A stretch of 64,000 bases of DNA, taken from positions 3,491 through 67,490 of the forward strand of contig JAZDKU010000015.1 of the NCBI GenBank assembly GCA_043802745.1, given 5' to 3'. Below the pieces are notes generated by a model. The model was not told the DNA's origin. It worked only from the letters and a program-made list of their open reading frames with translations, and did no database searches. The translations under genes were made by a program, and so were the position numbers. How positions within the stretch are numbered: position 1 is the first letter of the stretch; the number at the start of each line of letters is the position of its first letter. Below are positions 57,374-64,000 of this stretch, one piece after another. The DNA comes from STD1-80 sp043802745. GTDB lineage: Bacteria; Patescibacteriota; Minisyncoccia; Minisyncoccales; CG1-02-41-26.

Positions 57374-57421
57374 ACCCCACTCCTCCGCTCCGCCAACTGG
57401 CGGACGGCGGAGGGGTGGGGT
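57374..57421. repeat. 48-bp palindrome upstream of the giant gene
   Basis: Outer arms GACCCCAC/GTGGGGTC, then CCTCCG/CGGAGG, core CCGCCAACTGGCGG. The outer part resembles the family A palindrome in topA/metG (CCCCACTCCTC...GAGGGGTGGGG), and the core equals that in the 49603 terminator. It begins at the methyltransferase stop and may slow or end transcription before the surface cluster. Confidence 0.85.
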
Positions 57422-57951
57422 CAAGTGCTGTTTATAAACAAAAGCCCGTAGTGATAACCGCTAGTTTCAATTTTTTTCTCCAAAACAAAATCTTGTTCTT
57501 CGGCAATCTCTTGAACGCGACCCGCAGAAACACGGCTTTCTTGCATGGGTCCAAAAGGCGATTCCATATCCCACTCAATTACTAAAACTTTTCCGCTTTG
57601 TTTTAAAACTCTTTTTGCTTCTTTAAAAACCGCGCTTTTGTCATCAATTTGAAATAAAAGATTTGTCATTAGCACAATATCACAAGAATTATTTTCTATT
57701 TGCTTTATGCCTCTTTCAATATCAGCTAAAACTTTTTTAATATTATTTATGCCTTGCAGGTTCGCCTTGCTCATCAATGCTGACAATGCGTTTTCTTGCA
57801 CATCAACAGCATAGACAACACCGTCTTCTAATTTGCTGGCCAAAGGAATCACCCATCCGCCCGAGCCACAACCAAAATCAGCTGCTATCATATCTTTTTC
57901 AAGCGCTAATTGATTTAAAATTTCATTTGGATCTAAAAACCCTGTTGGCAT
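57421..57951 (-). CDS. SAM-dependent methyltransferase
   Basis: 176-aa class I methyltransferase: AADFGCGSGGWVIPLASKL (motif I, about residues 22-40), VYAVDVQENAL (acidic end of beta-2), DIVLMTNLLFQID and KRVLKQSGKVLVIEWDME. The first residues MPTGFLDPNEILNQL are usual in a family annotated as class I methyltransferases in Patescibacteria. Substrate unknown. It lies 2 bp behind gyrA. Confidence 0.85.
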   Translation of the reverse strand: MPTGFLDPNEILNQLALEKDMIAADFGCGSGGWVIPLASKLEDGVVYAVDVQENALSALMSKANLQGINNIKKVLADIERGIKQIENNSCDIVLMTNLLFQIDDKSAVFKEAKRVLKQSGKVLVIEWDMESPFGPMQESRVSAGRVQEIAEEQDFVLEKKIETSGYHYGLLFINST

Positions 57952-57953
57952 AA

Positions 57954-60437
57954 TTATTCTTCTTCTTTTTCATCGTTTAGGCAGATGGCCGAGGCAACTT
58001 TGTCGCCTGATTTTAATTTCATTATTCTCACCCCAGAGGAAGCCCGACCAATAACGGAAATGGTTTTTATCTCGCTCTTAATTACTTGGCCCTTAGTTGA
58101 AATAACAATTAAGTCAGCATCTTCTTCAGATAAAACTTTTGAAAAAACAATGTTTCCATTTTTTTCTGTTATTTTAGCGGCCTTTATGCCCGAGCCACCT
58201 CTTTTTTGCAATCTATATTCTTCAAGTTTTGTTCTCTTGCCATAACCGTTTTCAGTAATTATTAAAAGATGGTTTTTCCCATCAATTTTTGGCTTTATAT
58301 CGTCCATAACAATAATTTCGTCGTTCTTACCAAGCCTCATGCCATGCACCCCAGAGGAGCCCCTGCCCATTGGCCGAACATCCGCATTTTTAAATCTAAT
58401 TGATTGACCCAATTTAGAAATCATTATTATCTCGTCATTTTTATCAATAATCTTAGCGGATTTTAAAGAATCGCCTGGCTGTAATTTAATAGCCAAAAGC
58501 CCATTCTTTCTTACATTTTTAAAAGCAGACAACTCTGTCTTTTTTATTATACCATTTTTTGTAGCCATTACTAAAAACTTTCCCGTGTCCACCTCATCTT
58601 GCTTGCTATATGGAATAAGGCTTAAAATTTTCTCATTTTGCGATATTTCCAAAAAGTTTAAAAGCCCCCTGCCTTTTGTAGCCCGACCCATTTCTGGAAT
58701 TTCCCAAACAAAACACTGGAAAACCTTCCCAGAATCGGAAAAAAATAAAAGCTTGTCTAGGGTATTGCCGGTGGTAAGGTGGTCAACAGTGTCTTCGTCA
58801 GACACGTCAATGCCAGTAACCCCTTGCCCGCCTCGTTTCTGAATTTTATAAACAGACGGCTTAAACCGTTTTATAAACCCCCCTTGGGTTAAAATAATAA
58901 TCGCCTCCTCTTTGGGAATTAAATCCTCGTCGCCAATCTCGCCCAACTTGCCTGCCACAACTTTTGTTCTTCTTGCGTCTTGGTGCTTTTCTAGAACTTC
59001 TTTTAACTCTTTTTTAACAACTTCTTTTAATTTTTTTGGGTTTTCTAAAATAACTAAAAGCTCTTTTATTTTTTCTTCAATAGCTTTTAGCTCTTGCTCA
59101 ACTTTATCTCTTTCAAGCTTGGCTAAACTTTGCAAACGCATTTCCAAAATAGCGGTTGCTTGAATGGCTGACAATTTAAATTTTTTTTGTAAATTTATAT
59201 GAGCTGCATCTTTACTTTCTGACTGCCTGATTGTTTTTATAACCTCATCAATGTTTTTTAAGGCAATCATCAAACCCTCTAAAATATGGGCTCTTTCCTT
59301 GGCTTTAGCTAAGTCAAACTTTGTGCGCCTAATAACCACTTCTTGCTTGTGCTTTAGGTAAAAAGACAAAACATCAGCCAATGATAAAACTCTTGGCTGA
59401 ATCCCATCCACCAAAGCCAGCATATTTAAATGAAATGTTTTTTGCAGGTCAGTGTATTTATATAAAGCATTCAAAACTTTATTAGGAAAAGCTTCTTTTT
59501 TTAAATCAATAACAATGCGCATGCCTTCTCGGTCAGACTCGTCTCTGATGTCTTTAACTCCGTCTATTCTTTTATCTTCAACCAACTTAGCAAACTGGAT
59601 GACCAGAGAAGATTTTTGCACTTGATAAGGAATCTCGGTGATAACAATTTGTGAAGCGCCTTTTTTATTCTCAATAATTTCCGCCTTGCCTCGCGTTAAA
59701 ATTGGCCCCTTACCTTGAGAGTAAGCGGAAATAATTTCTTTTTTACTATAAATAATTCCACCAGTTGGAAAATCAGGGCCTTTAACAAATTGAAATAAAT
59801 CTTCAGTTGTGGCCTCTGGATTATCAACTAAATGAATTGTGGCCTCCAAAACTTCTCCGGCATTGTGGGGCGGAATACTCGTGGCCATGCCAACCGCAAT
59901 TCCAAAAGAACCGTTTAATAAAAGTTGAGGCACAGGAGATGGCAAAACAGCTGGCTCTTTTCTGGTGGCATCGTAGTTTGAAACAAAATTAACTGTTTCT
60001 TTTTCAATATCATTTAGCATTTCCTCTCCCGCCGAAGAAAGCTTACACTCTGTGTATCGCATGGCAGCCGCTCCATCACCATCAATACTGCCCCAATTCC
60101 CTTGGCCTTTAACTAATGTATAGCGCAAAGAAAAATCTTGGGCCATTCTTACTAAAGAATCATACACTGCCACATCCCCATGCGGGTGGTATTTTCCCAA
60201 AACTTCTCCCACAACCGTGGCCGACTTTCTAAATTTTGCCGTGGACCGTAAACCCATATCGTACATAGCAAACAAAATCCTTCGGTGAACCGGTTTTAAG
60301 CCGTCCCGCACATCGGGCAAAGCCCGGGAAACAATAACCGACATTGCATAATCCAAATAGCAATTTTTTATTTCTTCGGTAATTTCTCGGTCTTTGATAT
60401 ATCCAATTTCTTGCAATGGTTGTTCTTTTTCTGGCAT
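57954..60437 (-). CDS. gyrA: DNA gyrase subunit A
   Basis: 827 aa; breaks and rejoins DNA while introducing negative supercoils with GyrB (not in the window). The start DYAMSVIVSRALPDVRDGLKPVHRRILFAMYD, catalytic Tyr128 in AAAMRYTECKLS, and the GyrA box QKRGGQG in the C-terminal beta-pinwheel (which distinguishes gyrase from topoisomerase IV) are present. Full length without inserted repeats. It is followed by a methyltransferase after 2 bp and preceded by a small membrane protein gene. Confidence 0.97.
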   Translation of the reverse strand: MPEKEQPLQEIGYIKDREITEEIKNCYLDYAMSVIVSRALPDVRDGLKPVHRRILFAMYDMGLRSTAKFRKSATVVGEVLGKYHPHGDVAVYDSLVRMAQDFSLRYTLVKGQGNWGSIDGDGAAAMRYTECKLSSAGEEMLNDIEKETVNFVSNYDATRKEPAVLPSPVPQLLLNGSFGIAVGMATSIPPHNAGEVLEATIHLVDNPEATTEDLFQFVKGPDFPTGGIIYSKKEIISAYSQGKGPILTRGKAEIIENKKGASQIVITEIPYQVQKSSLVIQFAKLVEDKRIDGVKDIRDESDREGMRIVIDLKKEAFPNKVLNALYKYTDLQKTFHLNMLALVDGIQPRVLSLADVLSFYLKHKQEVVIRRTKFDLAKAKERAHILEGLMIALKNIDEVIKTIRQSESKDAAHINLQKKFKLSAIQATAILEMRLQSLAKLERDKVEQELKAIEEKIKELLVILENPKKLKEVVKKELKEVLEKHQDARRTKVVAGKLGEIGDEDLIPKEEAIIILTQGGFIKRFKPSVYKIQKRGGQGVTGIDVSDEDTVDHLTTGNTLDKLLFFSDSGKVFQCFVWEIPEMGRATKGRGLLNFLEISQNEKILSLIPYSKQDEVDTGKFLVMATKNGIIKKTELSAFKNVRKNGLLAIKLQPGDSLKSAKIIDKNDEIIMISKLGQSIRFKNADVRPMGRGSSGVHGMRLGKNDEIIVMDDIKPKIDGKNHLLIITENGYGKRTKLEEYRLQKRGGSGIKAAKITEKNGNIVFSKVLSEEDADLIVISTKGQVIKSEIKTISVIGRASSGVRIMKLKSGDKVASAICLNDEKEEE

Positions 60438-60461
60438 GAATTAAAAGTTTATAGTTTATAG

Positions 60462-60758
60462 TTAGTAGTTAATAGTAGACGAAGCAGTAGAAGTTGAAAT
60501 TGTCTCGTCTAAAGTGGTTGTGCCAACTAGGCTTTCTATCATTTGGGTTATTTCTTGATTTGTTTGGTCAGTTATTTGCGTTGCCTCTTTGGCTTTATCA
60601 ATAGCGCCCAAAGTATTTAGCCCCAAACCAACGTCAATGCCCTGACTAGCAAACTTATCCATTCTTGCTCTGGCATTATGACCAATAATAAAAGCCAACG
60701 GCACAGCAATTGCCATCAAAACCACCCCTGTTAAAATTATTTTCCAAATTTTTTCCAT
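60462..60758 (-). CDS. Small single-pass membrane protein
   Basis: 98 aa, not recognised. One N-terminal helix (about 7-26, IILTGVVLMAIAVPLAFIIG), then a short soluble tail rich in Thr/Ser/Asp (DQTNQEITQMIESLVGTTTLDETISTSTASSTINY). It sits 2 bp behind the MBL-fold gene and 24 bp before gyrA. Start MEKIWK at 60758 is the only good one. Confidence 0.6.
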   Translation of the reverse strand: MEKIWKIILTGVVLMAIAVPLAFIIGHNARARMDKFASQGIDVGLGLNTLGAIDKAKEATQITDQTNQEITQMIESLVGTTTLDETISTSTASSTINY

Positions 60759-60760
60759 AA

Positions 60761-61423
60761 TTACGGAGCAAGTAAAATAATCTTCATTTCGTCGTCTTCG
60801 CTTGGTAGGTCTTTTTGGGTTATTTTTGCTTTTGGCAAAGGCTCGATGGCTTCACTGCCCATTTCTTTTAAAAATTTAGAAACATCATCTAACTCAACTT
60901 TTAGGCCCGGTATTTTATAATGCATTGGAATAACAATGCCTGGCTCTATTTGAGCAATAATTTCAGTGGCGTCTTTAGCATTAATAGTGTAAGTGCCACC
61001 AACCGGAATTATTAAAATATCAACATTGCCCAAATCCTCAACCTGCTGACTTGTTAATTCTTTCTGCCCCAAGTCGCTTAAAAATCCAATCTTCATTCCT
61101 TCTGCCATAATAGTGAACATTATCACCGACCCCCTTTCTTTGCCATTAGCGTTGTCGTGAAAAGCGGGAATAGCTTTGATAAAAGCATCTTTTATTTCAT
61201 ATTCTCCAGGAGTGTCAACAACAAAAGGACTTCCTCCCACAGCCCTGTGGTTTGAGTGATCTTTGTGGCCGTGACTGATCAAAACAACATCCCCCTCGGT
61301 TTTAGGAAATTTTAAGCCAATAAAGTCTGCTTCAAAGGGGTCAATAATAACTTTGGTTTCCCCGTCTTTACGGTTTTTAACTATAATTTCAAAAAAAGAT
61401 TGTCCGTGCCAAGTAATATTCAT
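60761..61423 (-). CDS. MBL-fold metal-dependent hydrolase (UPF0173-like)
   Basis: 220 aa. MNITWHGQSFFEI and VIIDPF begin the fold; VLISHGHKDHSNHRAVGG is the HxHxDH zinc motif (about 50-58); DTPGEYEI, FLSDLG and VIPMHYKIPG supply further ligands (Asp, His). It matches the YtkL/UPF0173 and UlaG-like subgroup. Substrate unknown. First gene of the minus cluster, divergent from the S1-domain gene with 110 bp between. Confidence 0.9.
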   Translation of the reverse strand: MNITWHGQSFFEIIVKNRKDGETKVIIDPFEADFIGLKFPKTEGDVVLISHGHKDHSNHRAVGGSPFVVDTPGEYEIKDAFIKAIPAFHDNANGKERGSVIMFTIMAEGMKIGFLSDLGQKELTSQQVEDLGNVDILIIPVGGTYTINAKDATEIIAQIEPGIVIPMHYKIPGLKVELDDVSKFLKEMGSEAIEPLPKAKITQKDLPSEDDEMKIILLAP

Positions 61424-61459
61424 AAATTATTTATTTATATTATCAAAATACAATCACTC

Positions 61460-61507
61460 TTGCAACAATGTAAGTTTTCGGGTATATTAAACAAGACGCG
61501 AAAGCGT
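61460..61507 (+). promoter_or_regulatory. Sigma70-type promoter and small hairpin before the S1-domain gene
   Basis: -35 TTGCAA (61460-61465), 17-bp spacer, -10 TATATT (61483-61488). Just after the likely start lies ACGC-GAAA-GCGT (61496-61507), a GNRA-tetraloop hairpin in the 5' leader. ATG at 61534. Confidence 0.65.
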
Positions 61508-61533
61508 TTCGGAAAAAGAATAGTTAATTATTT

Positions 61534-62322
61534 ATGATAGCGAAAACAATAAAAAAGATAAAAACAGAAATTATCTGCCCGCCAAAAGTAGGGGAAATTG
61601 TTGATGGCACAATTATCAACCGAGCCAAAAGCGCCCTATATGTCGACTTAGGCTCAAAAGGAATCGGCGTTATTTATGGTAAAGAGTTTTTTGACTCAAA
61701 GGCAGCTTTAAAAAACTTAAAACCAGGCGACGCAATTTCCACCAAGTTGATTGGCCTGGAAACAGAAGATGGCCTAAGAGAACTCTCAATGGTAGGAGCC
61801 AACCAAGAAATGGCTTGGAAAGAATTAGAAGAAGCAAAAGAAAAGCAAAGTATTTTTGAGGCAACCATTGCTTCAGCCAACAGAGGAGGATTAATATGCA
61901 TGATAAACGGCATTCAGGGATTTTTGCCAACCAGCCAGCTTTTGCCAGACAACTTTCCAAAAGTTGAGGGGGCTGACCCTTCAAGAATTGCCACAGAATT
62001 GCAAAAATTAGTTGGGCTAAAAATAAAAGTGCGAGTTTTTGACCTGAACCCAGGAGAAAACAAATTAATTCTTTCGGAAAAAGCCACCAAAAAAGAAGAG
62101 CTTGAAGAAAAAATGCTTAACTTCAAACCAGGAGAAGTAATTCAGGGTGAAATTAGCGGAGTGACTAGCTTTGGCGCTTTCTTAGTTTTTGAAGGAGGCC
62201 TGGAAGGGCTTGTGCCATCTTCAGAAATTCCAGAAAAAACCGACCTTAAAATTGGCCAAAAAGTTAAAGCAAAAATAACCGAAGTTGCCAATAATAAAAT
62301 CTATCTTTCTCTTAAAGTGTAA
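61534..62322 (+). CDS. S1-domain RNA-binding protein (ribosomal protein S1-like)
   Basis: 262 aa with three S1/OB modules: about 17-85 (GEIVDGTIINRAKSALYVDLGSKGIGVIYGKEF), about 100-190 (IFEATIASANRGGLICMINGIQGFLPTSQL) and about 194-262 (GEVIQGEISGVTSFGAFLVFEGGLEGLVPSSEIPEKTDLKIGQKVKAKI). Bacterial S1 has four to six; a three-domain form fits reduced genomes, where it may help bind mRNAs without SD sequences, relevant here since most genes lack one. ftsH follows 8 bp behind. Confidence 0.88.
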   Translation: MIAKTIKKIKTEIICPPKVGEIVDGTIINRAKSALYVDLGSKGIGVIYGKEFFDSKAALKNLKPGDAISTKLIGLETEDGLRELSMVGANQEMAWKELEEAKEKQSIFEATIASANRGGLICMINGIQGFLPTSQLLPDNFPKVEGADPSRIATELQKLVGLKIKVRVFDLNPGENKLILSEKATKKEELEEKMLNFKPGEVIQGEISGVTSFGAFLVFEGGLEGLVPSSEIPEKTDLKIGQKVKAKITEVANNKIYLSLKV

Positions 62323-62330
62323 ATAAAGTT

Positions 62331-64000
62331 ATGTCTAAGATCTTAAAAAATTTCGGGCTAGTTATTTTAGTTTTTATCGCTATATCAGCTATTTTTGCTT
62401 TGCTCAACCCCCAGGCTCTGCAAAAAAACCAAGAGCTTGCTTTGAGCGCTCTAGTGCAAAAAATTAATGAAGGTCAGGTAGCTAAAATTGATGTTTCGGG
62501 CACAACTCTCAATATTTCGTTTAAAGATAATACAAAAGCTGTTTCGCGGAAAGAAGCAGGATCATCTTTAGATCAAATCTTAAAAAACTACAGTGTAAGC
62601 CAGGATAGCTTAAGCCAAGTTGAAATAACGGTTAGCCCAGAAAAAAGCGGGTTTTTGGATTGGATAGTGCCTCTTTCTTTTATTCTACCTTTAGTTATTT
62701 TTGGTGTTTTCTTTTGGATGATAGTTAAACAAGGAAAAGGCGGAGCAGGGCAGACATTCTCTTTCTTAAAATCCCCAGCCAAACTTTTTGATTCAAGCAG
62801 TAAAACAACAGAAAAAATCACTTTCAAAGATGTGGCTGGCCTAGAAGAGGCGAAAGAAGAGGTTGCGGAAATTGTTGAATTTTTGAAAGTTCCCCAAAAA
62901 TTTTTAGATATGGGCGCTAAAATTCCCAAAGGCGTTTTGTTAATTGGACCTCCGGGCTGTGGTAAAACATTATTAGCAAGAGCCATATCCAACGAAGCTG
63001 GCGTGCCTTTCTACTCAATGTCTGGCTCGGAGTTTATTGAACTTTTTGTAGGGGTTGGCGCTAGTCGCGCTAGGTCGCTTTTTGAAACAGCCAAAAAAAA
63101 CGCGCCTTCTATAATTTTTATTGACGAAATAGACAGCATTGGAAAAATAAGAGGCGTTGGTATGGGGGGTGGACACGACGAAAGAGAACAAACTTTAAAT
63201 CAAATTTTAGCGGAAATGGACGGCTTTGAAAAAAATACAAATGTTATTATTTTAGCCGCCACCAATAGGCCCGAATACTTAGACCCAGCCCTTTTGCGGC
63301 CAGGCCGCTTTGATAGAAGAATAATCTTGGACGAGCCAGATATAAAGGGCAGGGATGAGATATTAAAAATTCATTCAAAAGAAAAACCGCTTTCCCCGGC
63401 TGTTGTTTTGCGGGAGGTGGCAGAGCGAACCCCAGGATTTTCTGGAGCTGATTTGGCAAACTTAATGAACGAAGCCGCTATTTTAGCCACGAGAAGAAAC
63501 CAAAAGCAAATTGAACAAACAGATATTTTAGAATCAATTGAAAAGGTTTTATTGGGGCCAGAAAGAAAAAGCCACTTATTATCACAAAAAGAAAAAAAGG
63601 TTTGCGCCTTTCACGAAGCTGGGCACGCTTTGGTTTCTGCCTTTTTACCAGAAGCCGAGGATGTTCGCAAAATTTCCATTGTTTCTCGAGGTATGGCTGC
63701 TGGCTATACTTTGGCTTTACCAAAAGAAGAAAGAAGAATTCGCACCAAAAAAGAGTTCCAAGCCGAGCTGGCAGTTTTATTAGCTGGCTACACTGCCGAG
63801 CAAATTCAATTTAACCAAATTTCAACTGGCGCTTCCAATGACTTGGAAAAAGCTAGCCAATTAGCTCGCAAGATGGTAACCAAGTATGGCATGTCAAAAT
63901 TGGGCCCAATCTCTTTTGGCAAACGAGAGACATTAGAATTCATTGGCTATGAGCAAGAAACCGAAAGAAATTATTCTGATAAGATAGCGTTTGCTATTGA
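62331..64000 (+). CDS. ftsH: ATP-dependent zinc metalloprotease FtsH (C-terminus beyond the window)
   Basis: 556 codons visible. Two N-terminal membrane helices (about 8-26 and 111-132) flank an external domain. AAA module: Walker A GPPGCGKT (206-213, Cys where Thr is common), Walker B IIFIDEIDSIGK, pore segment MSGSEFIELFVGVGA, SRH NRPEYLDPALLRPGRFDR. Protease zinc motif HEAGH at 428-432, later ligand in STGASNDLEKAS. It degrades membrane and regulatory proteins together with HtpX. The gene runs past 64000. Confidence 0.97.
   Translation, partial: MSKILKNFGLVILVFIAISAIFALLNPQALQKNQELALSALVQKINEGQVAKIDVSGTTLNISFKDNTKAVSRKEAGSSLDQILKNYSVSQDSLSQVEITVSPEKSGFLDWIVPLSFILPLVIFGVFFWMIVKQGKGGAGQTFSFLKSPAKLFDSSSKTTEKITFKDVAGLEEAKEEVAEIVEFLKVPQKFLDMGAKIPKGVLLIGPPGCGKTLLARAISNEAGVPFYSMSGSEFIELFVGVGASRARSLFETAKKNAPSIIFIDEIDSIGKIRGVGMGGGHDEREQTLNQILAEMDGFEKNTNVIILAATNRPEYLDPALLRPGRFDRRIILDEPDIKGRDEILKIHSKEKPLSPAVVLREVAERTPGFSGADLANLMNEAAILATRRNQKQIEQTDILESIEKVLLGPERKSHLLSQKEKKVCAFHEAGHALVSAFLPEAEDVRKISIVSRGMAAGYTLALPKEERRIRTKKEFQAELAVLLAGYTAEQIQFNQISTGASNDLEKASQLARKMVTKYGMSKLGPISFGKRETLEFIGYEQETERNYSDKIAFAI

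Noticed and set aside
57349..57396. Sixteen extra N-terminal codons of the giant protein
   Set aside because: They are encoded by the edge of the palindromic repeat and would bury the signal/anchor helix; the ATG at 57348 puts it at the N-terminus.

Overview
The window looks like a piece of a small-genome bacterium of the Candidate Phyla Radiation (Patescibacteria, Parcubacteria-like). The evidence is indirect. DNA is AT-rich and genes are packed with 1-8 bp overlaps. Most starts lack a Shine-Dalgarno sequence and several promoters imply leaderless mRNAs. Single-copy housekeeping genes are mixed with lineage-typical proteins: TrbC/VirB2-like pilins, TrmB-type HTH, eukaryote-type glutamine synthetase and an IleRS with altered signature motifs. 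TGA is used as a stop (for example at 1554 and 35807), so this is not the code-25 Gracilibacteria/SR1 type.

Layout. 1-18116 (minus): a cut-off glycosyltransferase, glutamine synthetase, a P-type ATPase, three Nudix hydrolases, a methyltransferase, HAD proteins, tRNA-Ser(GGA), HtpX, DUF2207, LemA, a Zn-ribbon protein, GroEL/GroES, UvrA and a YacP-like protein. 18215-23104 (plus): DprA, TopA, a RelA-like (p)ppGpp synthetase and tRNA-Leu(CAA). 23170-28882 (minus): nucleotidyltransferase, LeuRS, TatD, MetRS. 29005-29439 (plus): a lone small membrane protein. 29525-34103 (minus): RsmI, AI-2E-type permease, M16 peptidase, PrmC, TrmB-type regulator. 34270-35403 (plus): an unknown tail-anchored protein. 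35533-35810 (minus): a non-coding RNA locus. 35807-47159 (minus): RlmE, GlyRS, RecO, IleRS, a CYTH protein, ArgRS and unknowns. 47223-49557 (plus): SmpB, GIY-YIG, tmRNA, then infC-rpmI-rplT. 49690-61423 (minus): a surface-protein cluster (two single-pass proteins, CapA, a 50-aa membrane protein, a pilin-like protein, a 1,420-aa cysteine-rich protein), then a methyltransferase, GyrA and an MBL hydrolase. 61534-64000 (plus): an S1-domain protein and FtsH (cut off).

How the genes work together. Translation dominates: five aminoacyl-tRNA synthetases, IF-3, L35, L20, tmRNA with SmpB, RsmI, RlmE and PrmC. DNA topology and repair (TopA, GyrA, UvrA, RecO, DprA, TatD) and proteostasis (GroEL/ES, HtpX, FtsH, M16) are also well represented. 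No biosynthetic pathway apart from glutamine synthetase is visible, in keeping with a host- or community-dependent cell.

The most unusual feature is repeat DNA written into genes. Perfect or near-perfect palindromes (25-43 bp, with larger related units between genes) sit in frame inside topA, metG, tatD, ileS and twice in prmC. Arrays of 7-bp units sit in frame inside ileS, argS, tatD, leuS, uvrA, metG and recO, and the same units occur between genes. Other points of interest are the ncRNA locus at 35533-35810, the tmRNA bracketed by palindromic elements, and the giant cysteine-rich protein that ends in a pilin-like membrane domain.
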